Positions 32,524 through 40,813 of a stretch of DNA of 64,000 bases are shown here, piece after piece. The position numbers were made by a program, and so were the translations under genes. The notes below the pieces were generated by a model. That model was not told where the DNA came from, did no database searches, and was given only the letters and a program-made list of their open reading frames with translations. The stretch comes from Colwellia hornerae (GTDB lineage: Bacteria > Pseudomonadota > Gammaproteobacteria > Enterobacterales > Alteromonadaceae): assembly GCF_007954355.1 (NCBI RefSeq), contig NZ_VOLR01000016.1, forward strand, positions 1 to 64,000, in the 5' to 3' direction. How positions within the stretch are numbered: position 1 is the first letter of the stretch; each line of letters begins with the position of its first letter.

Positions 32524-34551
32524 TTAGTTTGAACTGTGTATACGGTCCAAAGCCTGTTGGGCTTGTCCAACAGAGCTCATATCTACTGATAAGTAGAAAG
32601 CAGGAAAATCTTTTTCCTGATATGCCGCAACAAGCTCACGTTGTTTGTTTTCTCTTAAAATAAGTAATGTATACACTTCGTCTGCTTTGAGCTTTGCTAT
32701 GCCCGCTAAAAACTCTCTTGGCTTGTCATCAATAAAAGTGCTGTTGTTCAAAGCCAATATCTTATCGCCTACCAACAAACCTGCCCGACTTGCCATGCTA
32801 TTACTACTAACTTGTTTAACTAACAAGGCATAACCTGCTTGATAGTCAGTCATTTTACCAATAAGACCATACTTGTTATCCAGTTTTTTCTCACGGTAAA
32901 TATCAACAATACCTTCATTAATACCCCTGCCCTGATAATAAGATGTCACGGCTAACAACAATTGATCTAACTCAAACTGAAGTGTTCGAGTTAATGACCG
33001 ATGATTAATTAAGGATTGTGCTGTTAATAACGGTGGTAAAATTGCGGGTAATACGACTTCGTCACAATCAAGATCAGTTGACTTGCCTGTTGACGTAATC
33101 TGATAGAATGACCTATTAGGCTCAGTAAACTGCTGTACTACCATTAATTTATATTGCTTAGCCTGTTCAATATTAAGGGTAACATTCAGTAATGGCCTTC
33201 CCGTGCTTGGCTCTAAAACAAAATCGCCTGTTGTTGTGCGGTTATTTCTGGAAGAACTGCTTTCAGTTGAGTCATTAAACCAACCGTTAATTGATCCTGT
33301 CCTGGCAAGCATTAAGCCTTTAATACCCGCTTCACCCACTCGGCTGCCGCCCGATATTCTTGGGGCAATATCATTGGTGCGACTATAGCGACTATTAATA
33401 GCACTAGACGGCCGAGGAGAAAATACCGCTTGAAAACGATGAACGCCTGGCGACAGGCTTAACCTTGCTGGAGCTGAATTTCCATAAAGTTCACTGAGTG
33501 ACTGACCATTGTGGCTAATTATCTTATAGCCTTTTATCCCGGTAAAGTATCGATTTAACGATGCACAACGCTTATCATCGAATGAGTCGACACTGGCAAT
33601 ACCATTTATTTGATAGTGGCTTTCAGGCAATATTTTTGGCTGATAGTTGCCTTTTAATAGCAGTTCTTCATTATCTCGTCGAACGGTAATTTCTATAACC
33701 TCACCAATAGCTAAACGATTAACGTAGTGTTGAAACTTTTGATTGGGTGAAGCTTTTACCGTTAACTCGCTTTTATTATTTACTTTAACAATGACATCGC
33801 CACTGGCTAACTTTAAGGTATGGGCGACGGAGAATGGATGTACCGTTAATACTTTCATCGTATTATTGTTGCTATCATTACCTTGGTCAAATATCAGGCC
33901 AAACCCCCCCATTAATCTAAGCGGCACTATATTACTTGTTGCGACTGAACCCTTGATACTTGATGAATTTTCAAGCGCTAATTTTCCCATTAAATCATAT
34001 AAACGTAACGTAAGATCACCGGGTAAAGACACCGAATTTATCATTTGGGTTGTTAATGGCTGATGCTTAGCAACTAACATGCTGCTATTGTCGAGTTGAC
34101 ATTTTTGCAGATTTTTTTCTAAGACGAATACCGTTGCATCCTGCTCATTTATCGGTAACAGTTGATAGTGAGTATCGGCAACCACTGTTATCAATAGCTG
34201 ATGTTCAATAGCTTTTTTAATCAATGCCTGCTGTTTATTTACATCCTGGTCCTTTTGATAATTAAGATAATCGGCTGCGCGCCAAATCCTGACTTTTAAG
34301 CTATGTTGTCCTGGCGCGATAAATACTGCTTGGTAGCTATTATCTAGATAGGCGTTGTTATCAATCGCACTATTGTTATGTGACAACAGCTGATAGGTTA
34401 TCGCCTGATTTTGTTGATTATTAGCGGTCAGCGCTAACGTTGCACATTCATTAGTGTGTGGCGTTGCGGCTAATAAGGGCTTTGATAAAAGCAGCACTAA
34501 TAACACACCGCTATACTTATTAGTGAATAAGGTCTTAAATACTAAACTCAT
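32524..34551 (-). CDS. Secreted protein with two repeated halves and PDZ-like segments
   Basis: Function unknown. The numbering below starts from the ATG at 34554 (676 residues). A signal peptide (about 1-30, ending KPLLAA) is followed by two halves. Each has a Cys (C37, C330), a PGxH segment (81-84, 369-372), an A..Y.L segment (near 130, 468), a second Cys (C152, C497) and a PDZ-like region (about 210-302 and 563-646, the latter with AGLLVGDKILALNN). A Ser/Arg/Asn-rich stretch (about 380-445) looks disordered. No protease triad is apparent. The second of two ATGs (34551) is preferred because GGAGG is 5 nt away. The start overlaps the anti-sigma gene, so the proteins are probably made together. 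Confidence 0.8.
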   Translation of the reverse strand: MSLVFKTLFTNKYSGVLLVLLLSKPLLAATPHTNECATLALTANNQQNQAITYQLLSHNNSAIDNNAYLDNSYQAVFIAPGQHSLKVRIWRAADYLNYQKDQDVNKQQALIKKAIEHQLLITVVADTHYQLLPINEQDATVFVLEKNLQKCQLDNSSMLVAKHQPLTTQMINSVSLPGDLTLRLYDLMGKLALENSSSIKGSVATSNIVPLRLMGGFGLIFDQGNDSNNNTMKVLTVHPFSVAHTLKLASGDVIVKVNNKSELTVKASPNQKFQHYVNRLAIGEVIEITVRRDNEELLLKGNYQPKILPESHYQINGIASVDSFDDKRCASLNRYFTGIKGYKIISHNGQSLSELYGNSAPARLSLSPGVHRFQAVFSPRPSSAINSRYSRTNDIAPRISGGSRVGEAGIKGLMLARTGSINGWFNDSTESSSSRNNRTTTGDFVLEPSTGRPLLNVTLNIEQAKQYKLMVVQQFTEPNRSFYQITSTGKSTDLDCDEVVLPAILPPLLTAQSLINHRSLTRTLQFELDQLLLAVTSYYQGRGINEGIVDIYREKKLDNKYGLIGKMTDYQAGYALLVKQVSSNSMASRAGLLVGDKILALNNSTFIDDKPREFLAGIAKLKADEVYTLLILRENKQRELVAAYQEKDFPAFYLSVDMSSVGQAQQALDRIHSSN

Positions 34552-35080
34552 CATTACCTCCTTGTTGATACTCGAGCACTTGTTGCATTAATGCACTCCT
34601 GTGTTTTAATATCGCTACTTTAACTTTTAAAGATGGTTCGTTAAGCAGCTTAGCTTCGACTGCAGTGATTTCTTGCAATAGATAGTATGGGTTTACTTTT
34701 AGTTGGCTATATTCAGCGAGTTGTAATTCCATGCTTTGGTTTGTTTTTAATGCCATAACTAACTGTTGTTGTAATTGATAGTTATACCAACTCAAGCCTC
34801 CTATAAATAAAAATGACAGCGACGCAACCATAGCGAGTAACGGTTTTGTCTCTATAAAGATATTGGTGAATTTACCCTGCCGCCTTGTTCGATGAGTTGA
34901 AGCGGCTAAACGATGATTAATTTTCTGCCAATTGAGTACATCGGGTGTTTCTCGCGCTATTTCATCTGCCGACTGTTGCAGTGCAGTTATATCTTTACGG
35001 ACCGAATCAAGGGTTAAATATAAATCAAGCTCACGCGTTTGCTCAGTTAAGTCATCACCATTTAGTTTACGAATCAACAT
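34535..35080 (-). CDS. Probable membrane anti-sigma factor
   Basis: The 181-residue protein has a charged N-terminal cytoplasmic part (1-78), one membrane segment (about 80-97, LLAMVASLSFLFIGGLSW) and a periplasmic part starting with a Gln-rich probable coiled coil (about 100-125). There is no sequence signature of a zinc anti-sigma domain (no HxxxCxxC). The call rests on layout: it overlaps the ECF sigma gene by 14 bp and the secreted protein gene by about 17 bp, typical of a sigma/anti-sigma pair. GAGG lies 9 nt before the ATG. It may hold the sigma factor at the membrane until a periplasmic signal arrives. Confidence 0.7.
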   Translation of the reverse strand: MLIRKLNGDDLTEQTRELDLYLTLDSVRKDITALQQSADEIARETPDVLNWQKINHRLAASTHRTRRQGKFTNIFIETKPLLAMVASLSFLFIGGLSWYNYQLQQQLVMALKTNQSMELQLAEYSQLKVNPYYLLQEITAVEAKLLNEPSLKVKVAILKHRSALMQQVLEYQQGGNDEFSI

Positions 35081-35609
35081 ATTTTTTTACCTCTGCATTG
35101 GCTCTTAACTTTTGTAAACAACGCGCAACGACAGATTTAGAATAATTTGACGTTTTACCGAGCACTTCCGCTATTTCACTATGTTTATATTGCTCTGCTA
35201 TATATAGCCACATAATTAAGCACTCCATTTCGGACAAACGCTCGAACAAGTAAAGTAATAAATTGCGGTTCTCATAGTCGCTCTCAATACTATTTTTCAT
35301 AGATACCGCTTCGGGTAAATGGTCAGTACCAATCGTTAAGCGTTTACTTTTTTTTAAAAAATTAAAGGTATTATTAAAGGCTATTCTTTTTAGCCAAGCA
35401 ATAAATGGCACCTGTTGATGAAAAGCAGCTAAATTGTCAAAGGCATCTACAAAGGTATCTTGTAATAGATCGTTAGCATCATGGCGGTTTTTACAAATAC
35501 TTAAGATGGCCGTAAAAATAATCGGCGATAACTGAAGGTAGCATTGCTTTAATGCGGCTTGCTCTCCGCGCTTCATGCTATCAACCAATGTGTCATTCCA
35601 TTTCGTCAA
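35067..35609 (-). CDS. ECF-type RNA polymerase sigma factor
   Basis: The 180-residue protein has only sigma regions 2 and 4. Region 2 (about 24-90) has DANDLLQDTFVDAFDNL and FIAWLKRIAFNNTFNFLKK; region 4 (about 125-172) has the helix-turn-helix YKHSEIAEVLGKTSNYSKSV. It should direct RNA polymerase to a small regulon, perhaps including its own operon. It heads a four-gene unit with overlapping starts. The promoter candidate on the minus strand is TGTTATACT at 35638-35646. Which ECF group it belongs to was not determined; it is not obviously RpoE, as no rseA/rseB follows. Confidence 0.88.
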   Translation of the reverse strand: MTKWNDTLVDSMKRGEQAALKQCYLQLSPIIFTAILSICKNRHDANDLLQDTFVDAFDNLAAFHQQVPFIAWLKRIAFNNTFNFLKKSKRLTIGTDHLPEAVSMKNSIESDYENRNLLLYLFERLSEMECLIMWLYIAEQYKHSEIAEVLGKTSNYSKSVVARCLQKLRANAEVKKYVDS

Positions 35610-35934
35610 AACTGATGCCTTTTTAGCTGTCTTAATAAGTATAACAATTGAGTCATATAAAAGGTCGCAATTATCTTTGCTAAGCTATCATTAAAAACAG
35701 CTATCACACCTTATCAAACAACCTAGTTAAGTATATGAGTGTCGACAACTCGCGATAATTCGTTAATTGATGCCATAAATTAACGCTAAAATACTATCAG
35801 AACACCCCAATTTTTTATCACTGTTATTAATTAATTTTCATTTTTTATTTTTGTTTGAACTTACTAATGGTATACTCGCGCGCAAATTTTCAACAATTCC
35901 GCTTTTTTAGTAGCGACTTAAATAGAGTAAAGTA
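35610..35934. promoter_or_regulatory. Divergent promoter region between the ECF operon and fusA2
   Basis: This 325-bp AT-rich gap contains no gene. On the plus strand an extended -10 TGGTATACT (TATACT at 35871-35876) precedes fusA2, with a weak TTTTTG 17 bp upstream and a CGCGCGC discriminator. On the minus strand an extended -10 TGTTATACT (35638-35646) precedes the sigma gene without a good -35. No inverted repeat strong enough to call an operator was found. Confidence 0.5.
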
Positions 35935-38040
35935 ATGGCAGATTTATCTAAATATAGAAATATTGGTATCTTCGCTCACGTTGATGCTGGTAAAACCACA
36001 ACAACTGAACGTATCCTTAAATTAACCGGTCAGATCCATAAAACTGGTGAAGTACATGATGGTGAATCTACCACTGACTTCATGGAACAAGAAGCTGAGC
36101 GCGGTATTACCATCCAGTCTGCTGCGGTAAGCTGTTTTTGGAACGATCACCGTTTTAATGTCATCGATACTCCTGGTCACGTTGATTTCACCGTTGAAGT
36201 TTACCGTTCACTTAAAGTACTTGATGGTGGTATCGGTGTTTTCTGTGGTTCTGGTGGTGTTGAACCACAATCAGAAACTAACTGGCGTTACGCGAACGAC
36301 TCAAAAGTTGCTCGTATTATCATGATTAACAAACTTGACCGTTTAGGCGCTGATTTCTACCGCGTTTGTACGCAAGTTAAAAACGTTCTAGGTGCTACGC
36401 CACTTATTATGACTTTACCTATTGGTGAAGAAGATGATTTTGTTGGTGTTGTTGATCTTCTTAGCGAAAAAGCTTACATCTGGGATGACACTGGTCTTCC
36501 AGAAAACTATGAAATTACTGATATTCCAGCTGACATGGTAGAAAAAGCTGCTGAATACCGTGTTAAGTTAATTGAAACAGCTTTAGAAGTTGACGAAGAT
36601 ATGTTGATGGAGTTCTTAGAAGGGGAAATGGTTCCTACTACAGAACAAATCAAAGCGTGTATCCGTACTGGTACTCGTGATATGACTTTCTTCCCAACTT
36701 ACGGCGCATCTGCATTTAAAAACAAAGGTATTCAATTAATTCTTGATGCTGTTGTTGATTACTTGCCTTCACCTACTGATGTTAACCCTCAGCCACTTAC
36801 TGATGAAGAAGGTGTGCCTAATGGTGAGTTTGCAATCGTTTCTGCAGATGAAACATTCAAAGCGTTAGCATTCAAAATCACTGATGACCGTTTTGGTACA
36901 TTAACTTTCGTACGTATCTACTCAGGTACATTGAAGAAAGGCGATACGATTCTTAATGCTGCTACAGGAAAAACTGAGCGTGTTGGACGTATGTGTGAAA
37001 TGCAAGCTGATGACCGTAACGAACTTAACTCAGCACAAGCTGGTGATATCATCGCGATTGTTGGTATGAAAGGTAATGTTCAGACAGGTCACACATTATG
37101 TGATCCTAAACACCCTATCGTCCTAGAAGCTATGGTCTTCCCTAAGCCGGTAATTTCAATCTCTGTAACACCAAAAGATAAAGGTTCAACTGAGAAAATG
37201 GGTCTTGCTATCGGTAAAATGGTTGCAGAAGATCCTACTTTTAAAGTTGAAACTGATATCGATTCAGGTGAAACAATTTTATCTGGTATGGGTGAGCTTC
37301 ACTTAGATATCAAAGTAGATATTCTAAAGCGTACCTACGGTGTTGAATTAGAAGTTGGTAAGCCACAAGTTGCCTACCGTGAAACAATCACCACGGCAAT
37401 TGAAGATTCTTACACACATAAGAAACAATCTGGTGGTTCTGGTCAGTTCGGTAAAATTGATTACCGTATCAAGCCCGGCGAACCTGGTTCTGGTTTCGTA
37501 TTCAGCTCTGTTGTTGTTGGTGGTAATGTTCCTAAAGAATTCTTCCCGGCTATCGAGAAAGGCTTCAAAGGCATGATGGATACTGGTGTTCTTGCTGGTT
37601 TCCCTGTACTTGACGTTGAAATTGAATTATACGATGGTGGTTTCCATGCGGTCGATTCATCTGCTGTTGCATTTGAACTCGCTGCTCGTGGTGCTTTCCG
37701 TCAGTCAATTCCAAAAGCTGGTGCTCAGTTAATCGAACCTATCATGAAAGTTGATGTGTTTACGCCTGATGATCACGTTGGTGATGTTATTGGTGATTTA
37801 AACCGTCGTCGTGGCATGATCGGTGGTCAAGACGCGGGTGTTTCTGGTGTTCGTATTAAAGCTGACGTACCACTTTCAGAAATGTTCGGTTACATCGGAA
37901 CGTTACGTACAATGACATCAGGTCGTGGTCAATTCTCAATGGAATTCTCTCACTACATGCCTTGTCCTAACAACGTAGCAGAAGTTGTTATCGCTGAAGT
38001 TAAAGCCGCTAAAGTAGCTAAAGATGCCGCTAGAAAATAG
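35935..38040 (+). CDS. fusA2: Elongation factor G 2
   Basis: A second, full-length EF-G (701 residues) with intact GTPase motifs: AHVDAGKT (14-21), [15 protein letters not shown] (78-82) and NKLD (132-135), and complete domains III-V ([20 protein letters not shown]). It is clearly diverged from the 702-residue copy in the str operon. Species with two EF-Gs can split translocation and recycling between them, as described in Pseudomonas aeruginosa; which job this copy does cannot be told from sequence. It is transcribed alone, with an extended -10 promoter and a strong terminator. Confidence 0.95.
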   Translation: MADLSKYRNIGIFAHVDAGKTTTTERILKLTGQIHKTGEVHDGESTTDFMEQEAERGITIQSAAVSCFWNDHRFNVIDTPGHVDFTVEVYRSLKVLDGGIGVFCGSGGVEPQSETNWRYANDSKVARIIMINKLDRLGADFYRVCTQVKNVLGATPLIMTLPIGEEDDFVGVVDLLSEKAYIWDDTGLPENYEITDIPADMVEKAAEYRVKLIETALEVDEDMLMEFLEGEMVPTTEQIKACIRTGTRDMTFFPTYGASAFKNKGIQLILDAVVDYLPSPTDVNPQPLTDEEGVPNGEFAIVSADETFKALAFKITDDRFGTLTFVRIYSGTLKKGDTILNAATGKTERVGRMCEMQADDRNELNSAQAGDIIAIVGMKGNVQTGHTLCDPKHPIVLEAMVFPKPVISISVTPKDKGSTEKMGLAIGKMVAEDPTFKVETDIDSGETILSGMGELHLDIKVDILKRTYGVELEVGKPQVAYRETITTAIEDSYTHKKQSGGSGQFGKIDYRIKPGEPGSGFVFSSVVVGGNVPKEFFPAIEKGFKGMMDTGVLAGFPVLDVEIELYDGGFHAVDSSAVAFELAARGAFRQSIPKAGAQLIEPIMKVDVFTPDDHVGDVIGDLNRRRGMIGGQDAGVSGVRIKADVPLSEMFGYIGTLRTMTSGRGQFSMEFSHYMPCPNNVAEVVIAEVKAAKVAKDAARK

Positions 38041-38068
38041 TAAGCATTAAAGTACAAAAATAAAAAAA

Positions 38069-38090
38069 GGACGCTTCGGCGTCCTTTTTT
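38069..38090 (+). terminator. fusA2 terminator
   Basis: Stem GGACGC/GCGTCC around a TTCG tetraloop, preceded by A7 and followed by T6, 28 bp after the fusA2 stop. It could also end transcripts from the minus-strand rluF. Confidence 0.95.
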
Positions 38091-38135
38091 ATTGTCTTAA
38101 AATCAAGCGTCATTCGTGGGTAACATTATCGAGCT

Positions 38136-38963
38136 TTATTTTTTAACATCATTTTCTATATCAGTTACTGCAATGACCGTTGCCCATGGGTCACCTATTT
38201 CCTCGGCTTCTTTTGGTAAAGCTGTTTTCGTTGACGTGGCGACCGCGGCATTTATTTCAACCATTTCCGCTACCGATAAGTCTCGCCATTGTCCGGGTCG
38301 TAAATCACCAAGCTCGACACTCATAATACGCGAACGTTTAAGTTGTAAAACTTCGTAATCTAAATATTCACACATCCGACGAATTTGACGATTTAAGCCT
38401 TGGGTGAGGATAATACGAAAAACAAATTTCCCCTCTACTTTCACAAGACAAGGTTTCGTTATCGTACCCAGTATAGGCACTCCTTTTGACATTCGTTGGA
38501 TAAAGCGCTCGCTGATAGGTTTATCAACGGTAACAATATATTCTTTGTCGTGGGCATTTTCAGCGCGCAAAATTTTATTGACGATATCACCATCGCTGGT
38601 CAGGAAGATTAAACCTTCTGAAGGCTTGTCTAAGCGCCCTATCGGAAAGATTCTCTGTTGATGACCAATAGCATCAATAATATTACCTCTGACATGTAAC
38701 TCGGTCGTACAGGTAATGCCCACTGGCTTGTTATAGGCAATATAAACCCGGTCTGATTTATTCGCAGGCATAGCACCAATTTGCTTTCCATCAACAAAAA
38801 CCACATCACCCGCTTGTACTTTAGTACCTAACTCAGGGGTTTTACCATTGATGGTAACTCGACTTTCTTCAATCAACTTATCAGCAGCTCGACGCGAGCA
38901 ATAACCTGATTCACTGATAAATTTATTGAGTCTTTTTTCTTGATCGCTCACGAGATATTCCAA
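38136..38963 (-). CDS. rluF: 23S rRNA pseudouridine synthase RluF
   Basis: Makes pseudouridine in 23S rRNA (U2604, and U2605 at low level, in E. coli). The 275-residue protein has an N-terminal S4 RNA-binding domain (about 10-60, RLNKFISESGYCSRRAADKL) and a catalytic domain with GRLDKPSEGLIFLT, where Asp112 is the nucleophile, plus GLNRQIRRMCEYLDYEV. Similarity to E. coli RluF is strong through the core. It lacks the long basic C-terminal tail of the enteric protein and ends in a short acidic tail. It is a single gene converging on the fusA2 terminator. Confidence 0.93.
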   Translation of the reverse strand: MEYLVSDQEKRLNKFISESGYCSRRAADKLIEESRVTINGKTPELGTKVQAGDVVFVDGKQIGAMPANKSDRVYIAYNKPVGITCTTELHVRGNIIDAIGHQQRIFPIGRLDKPSEGLIFLTSDGDIVNKILRAENAHDKEYIVTVDKPISERFIQRMSKGVPILGTITKPCLVKVEGKFVFRIILTQGLNRQIRRMCEYLDYEVLQLKRSRIMSVELGDLRPGQWRDLSVAEMVEINAAVATSTKTALPKEAEEIGDPWATVIAVTDIENDVKK

Positions 38964-39174
38964 AGTTATGCAAAGTAGTGAACCGTTATTTTACCTGAAC
39001 TTAACAGACAGTGAAAAAGCTTTATGGTTATTTAGCTTTATTCGACAGTTTTTGATTAATATTTACTGAAAAGAGCGCTTCTGGCTTTTAATAACAGGGT
39101 AATATTTAGGGTGGCGTTTTTATGGCTAATAAAGAAAGCGCTAGCAACCTAATTAAATTTAGCAGGCTTTAACG

Positions 39175-40626
39175 TTATTTCCCCTTGTTCCATAACTTTT
39201 GGTTGATATTGATGGTGAAAAATTCTCCTGGCTGCCAACAGCGAGGAAGTAGGTCTAGTTGTTTTCGTTCATGAGAGTTTGACACTAACAGCTCTAATAT
39301 TTCATGAAGGCGCTCTTTTGTGATAGTAGAAAAACTTTTAGCTGTTTTAGTAAAATATAAATTAGCGGATTTTTTAATCGCGATCACTTGTCCATAACTT
39401 ATAAAAGCTAAGTTTCTTGTCGCTGTTCGGCAAATAGGCTGATCAGCATGATCAGGGTAAAGCTGGCTAACGATGGCATATTCATAGCGATCGTTAATAT
39501 CTTGATCATACGGGATATAGGTTACACCATAACCCTGAGGAAAATGCCCGGTGATCTTTGTCAGTGCATTAACAACCCTTTGACTACAAGCGCCACGCTC
39601 TGCGTTTTGATTCAAGACCTGATAAACTTTTGGTAACAATTTGTAGTTATAGCTGTCTTTTGTCGACAAGATAATAGAACTATAAATTTGTGGTACTTTT
39701 AGTAGGTTACCAATGCCTTCCTTTGGATTAACCGCACTTTTTAATAAATGCTTAATAAATAATAATTTTTTATGCTCAAGATCATTGTGCTTATCGCGGT
39801 CTTTTTTTGAGTTGCCGATATACATAGCAGCACCAATACCATCAATAAGGTATTTCACTGTTTCTCGGTAATTAATTTGTAAGAGTGCCTTTCGTTCTTC
39901 AATAGGTAAAGTTCGGTGGGGGTTTTGTTGATAATCTACACCATACAAAATAGCTAAAGATGCTGGGTGGTTATTGCCGATATCTTGCAATAGCGCCGCC
40001 ATAACCAGTGGCACTTTGATATTCTCAACAAAGGCTTGATAGACCTCGGGGTTATCTTCAGCCAAACTTTGATATTGTTCTGCGTTAGTATCCGCCAAAG
40101 CATCCTTAATATAAGGCTCAACAATATGTTTATCCATGCATAGTCGGTCGAGTAAACGTAAGCACAACACGCTTTTATAAAGCGGTTTATGCTGCTCGTT
40201 GGTTAAAGCAATTTTACGTCCTTGGGTAGGACTCACTAATTGTATAGTGCCTAAAAGCTGAGCAGATTTGCGATTACTTTCTTCAAAGCAATCGCCCTCA
40301 GACAATTTGATGATCTCTTCACAAATGTTATATAAATGGTGATGGCGGTCATTGCGTTCAAAGCGTAGCTCATTGTGATAATTACGTTGTTCACGCTGTA
40401 GTCTTAGGAGTAACTTTTTAGCTTTATCTGTGGCTGTTTGTGCACTTATTTTTTCAATATTTTTCTTTAGTTCATCTAGCTTGTGCTGAATAAAAGGTTG
40501 TTTTTCGTAGTATTCAACCGCACGTTCAAGTACGGAATCGTTTAATTGGCTGCGACCATAAATTCTTGTTAGCAGGCTTTTGACTTGGCTGGTAAAATAG
40601 GTATCAGTATAGGTTTTAATTTCCAT
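39175..40626 (-). CDS. Uncharacterised protein with a degraded HD-like motif
   Basis: I do not recognise this 483-residue protein. The N-terminal third (about 40-100) is charged, helical and likely coiled-coil. The middle has LCLRLLDRLCMDKHIVEP (about 155-171) and VMAALLQDIGNNHPASLAIL (208-227), which looks like an HDIG metal-phosphohydrolase helix with Gln instead of His, so enzymatic activity is doubtful. There is no signal peptide or membrane segment. It stands alone between rluF and metL with 190-210 bp on each side. It may be a regulatory or structural HD-fold relative; this is inference. Confidence 0.7.
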   Translation of the reverse strand: MEIKTYTDTYFTSQVKSLLTRIYGRSQLNDSVLERAVEYYEKQPFIQHKLDELKKNIEKISAQTATDKAKKLLLRLQREQRNYHNELRFERNDRHHHLYNICEEIIKLSEGDCFEESNRKSAQLLGTIQLVSPTQGRKIALTNEQHKPLYKSVLCLRLLDRLCMDKHIVEPYIKDALADTNAEQYQSLAEDNPEVYQAFVENIKVPLVMAALLQDIGNNHPASLAILYGVDYQQNPHRTLPIEERKALLQINYRETVKYLIDGIGAAMYIGNSKKDRDKHNDLEHKKLLFIKHLLKSAVNPKEGIGNLLKVPQIYSSIILSTKDSYNYKLLPKVYQVLNQNAERGACSQRVVNALTKITGHFPQGYGVTYIPYDQDINDRYEYAIVSQLYPDHADQPICRTATRNLAFISYGQVIAIKKSANLYFTKTAKSFSTITKERLHEILELLVSNSHERKQLDLLPRCWQPGEFFTININQKLWNKGK

Positions 40627-40813
40627 TTAAATACAACATGGTGTGTGCTCTAAGTAGCTAAATTTTTTATTATCTAAATGCTAGTTAATATTGCGATAAC
40701 AGACAAGTATTTATTGCTCTCGTTTTAGAAAAAACACAAGCTACAGGTTTAGTTATCGTCACTTAGCCCACGCCAAATCCTTGTTGAGTGGGGATCATTT
40801 TAGCTAAGTTATA

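Noticed and set aside
35067-35609. Calling the sigma factor RpoE
   Set aside because: The neighbours are not rseA/rseB/rseC and the protein differs from RpoE in the parts I can recall, so only the ECF class is given.
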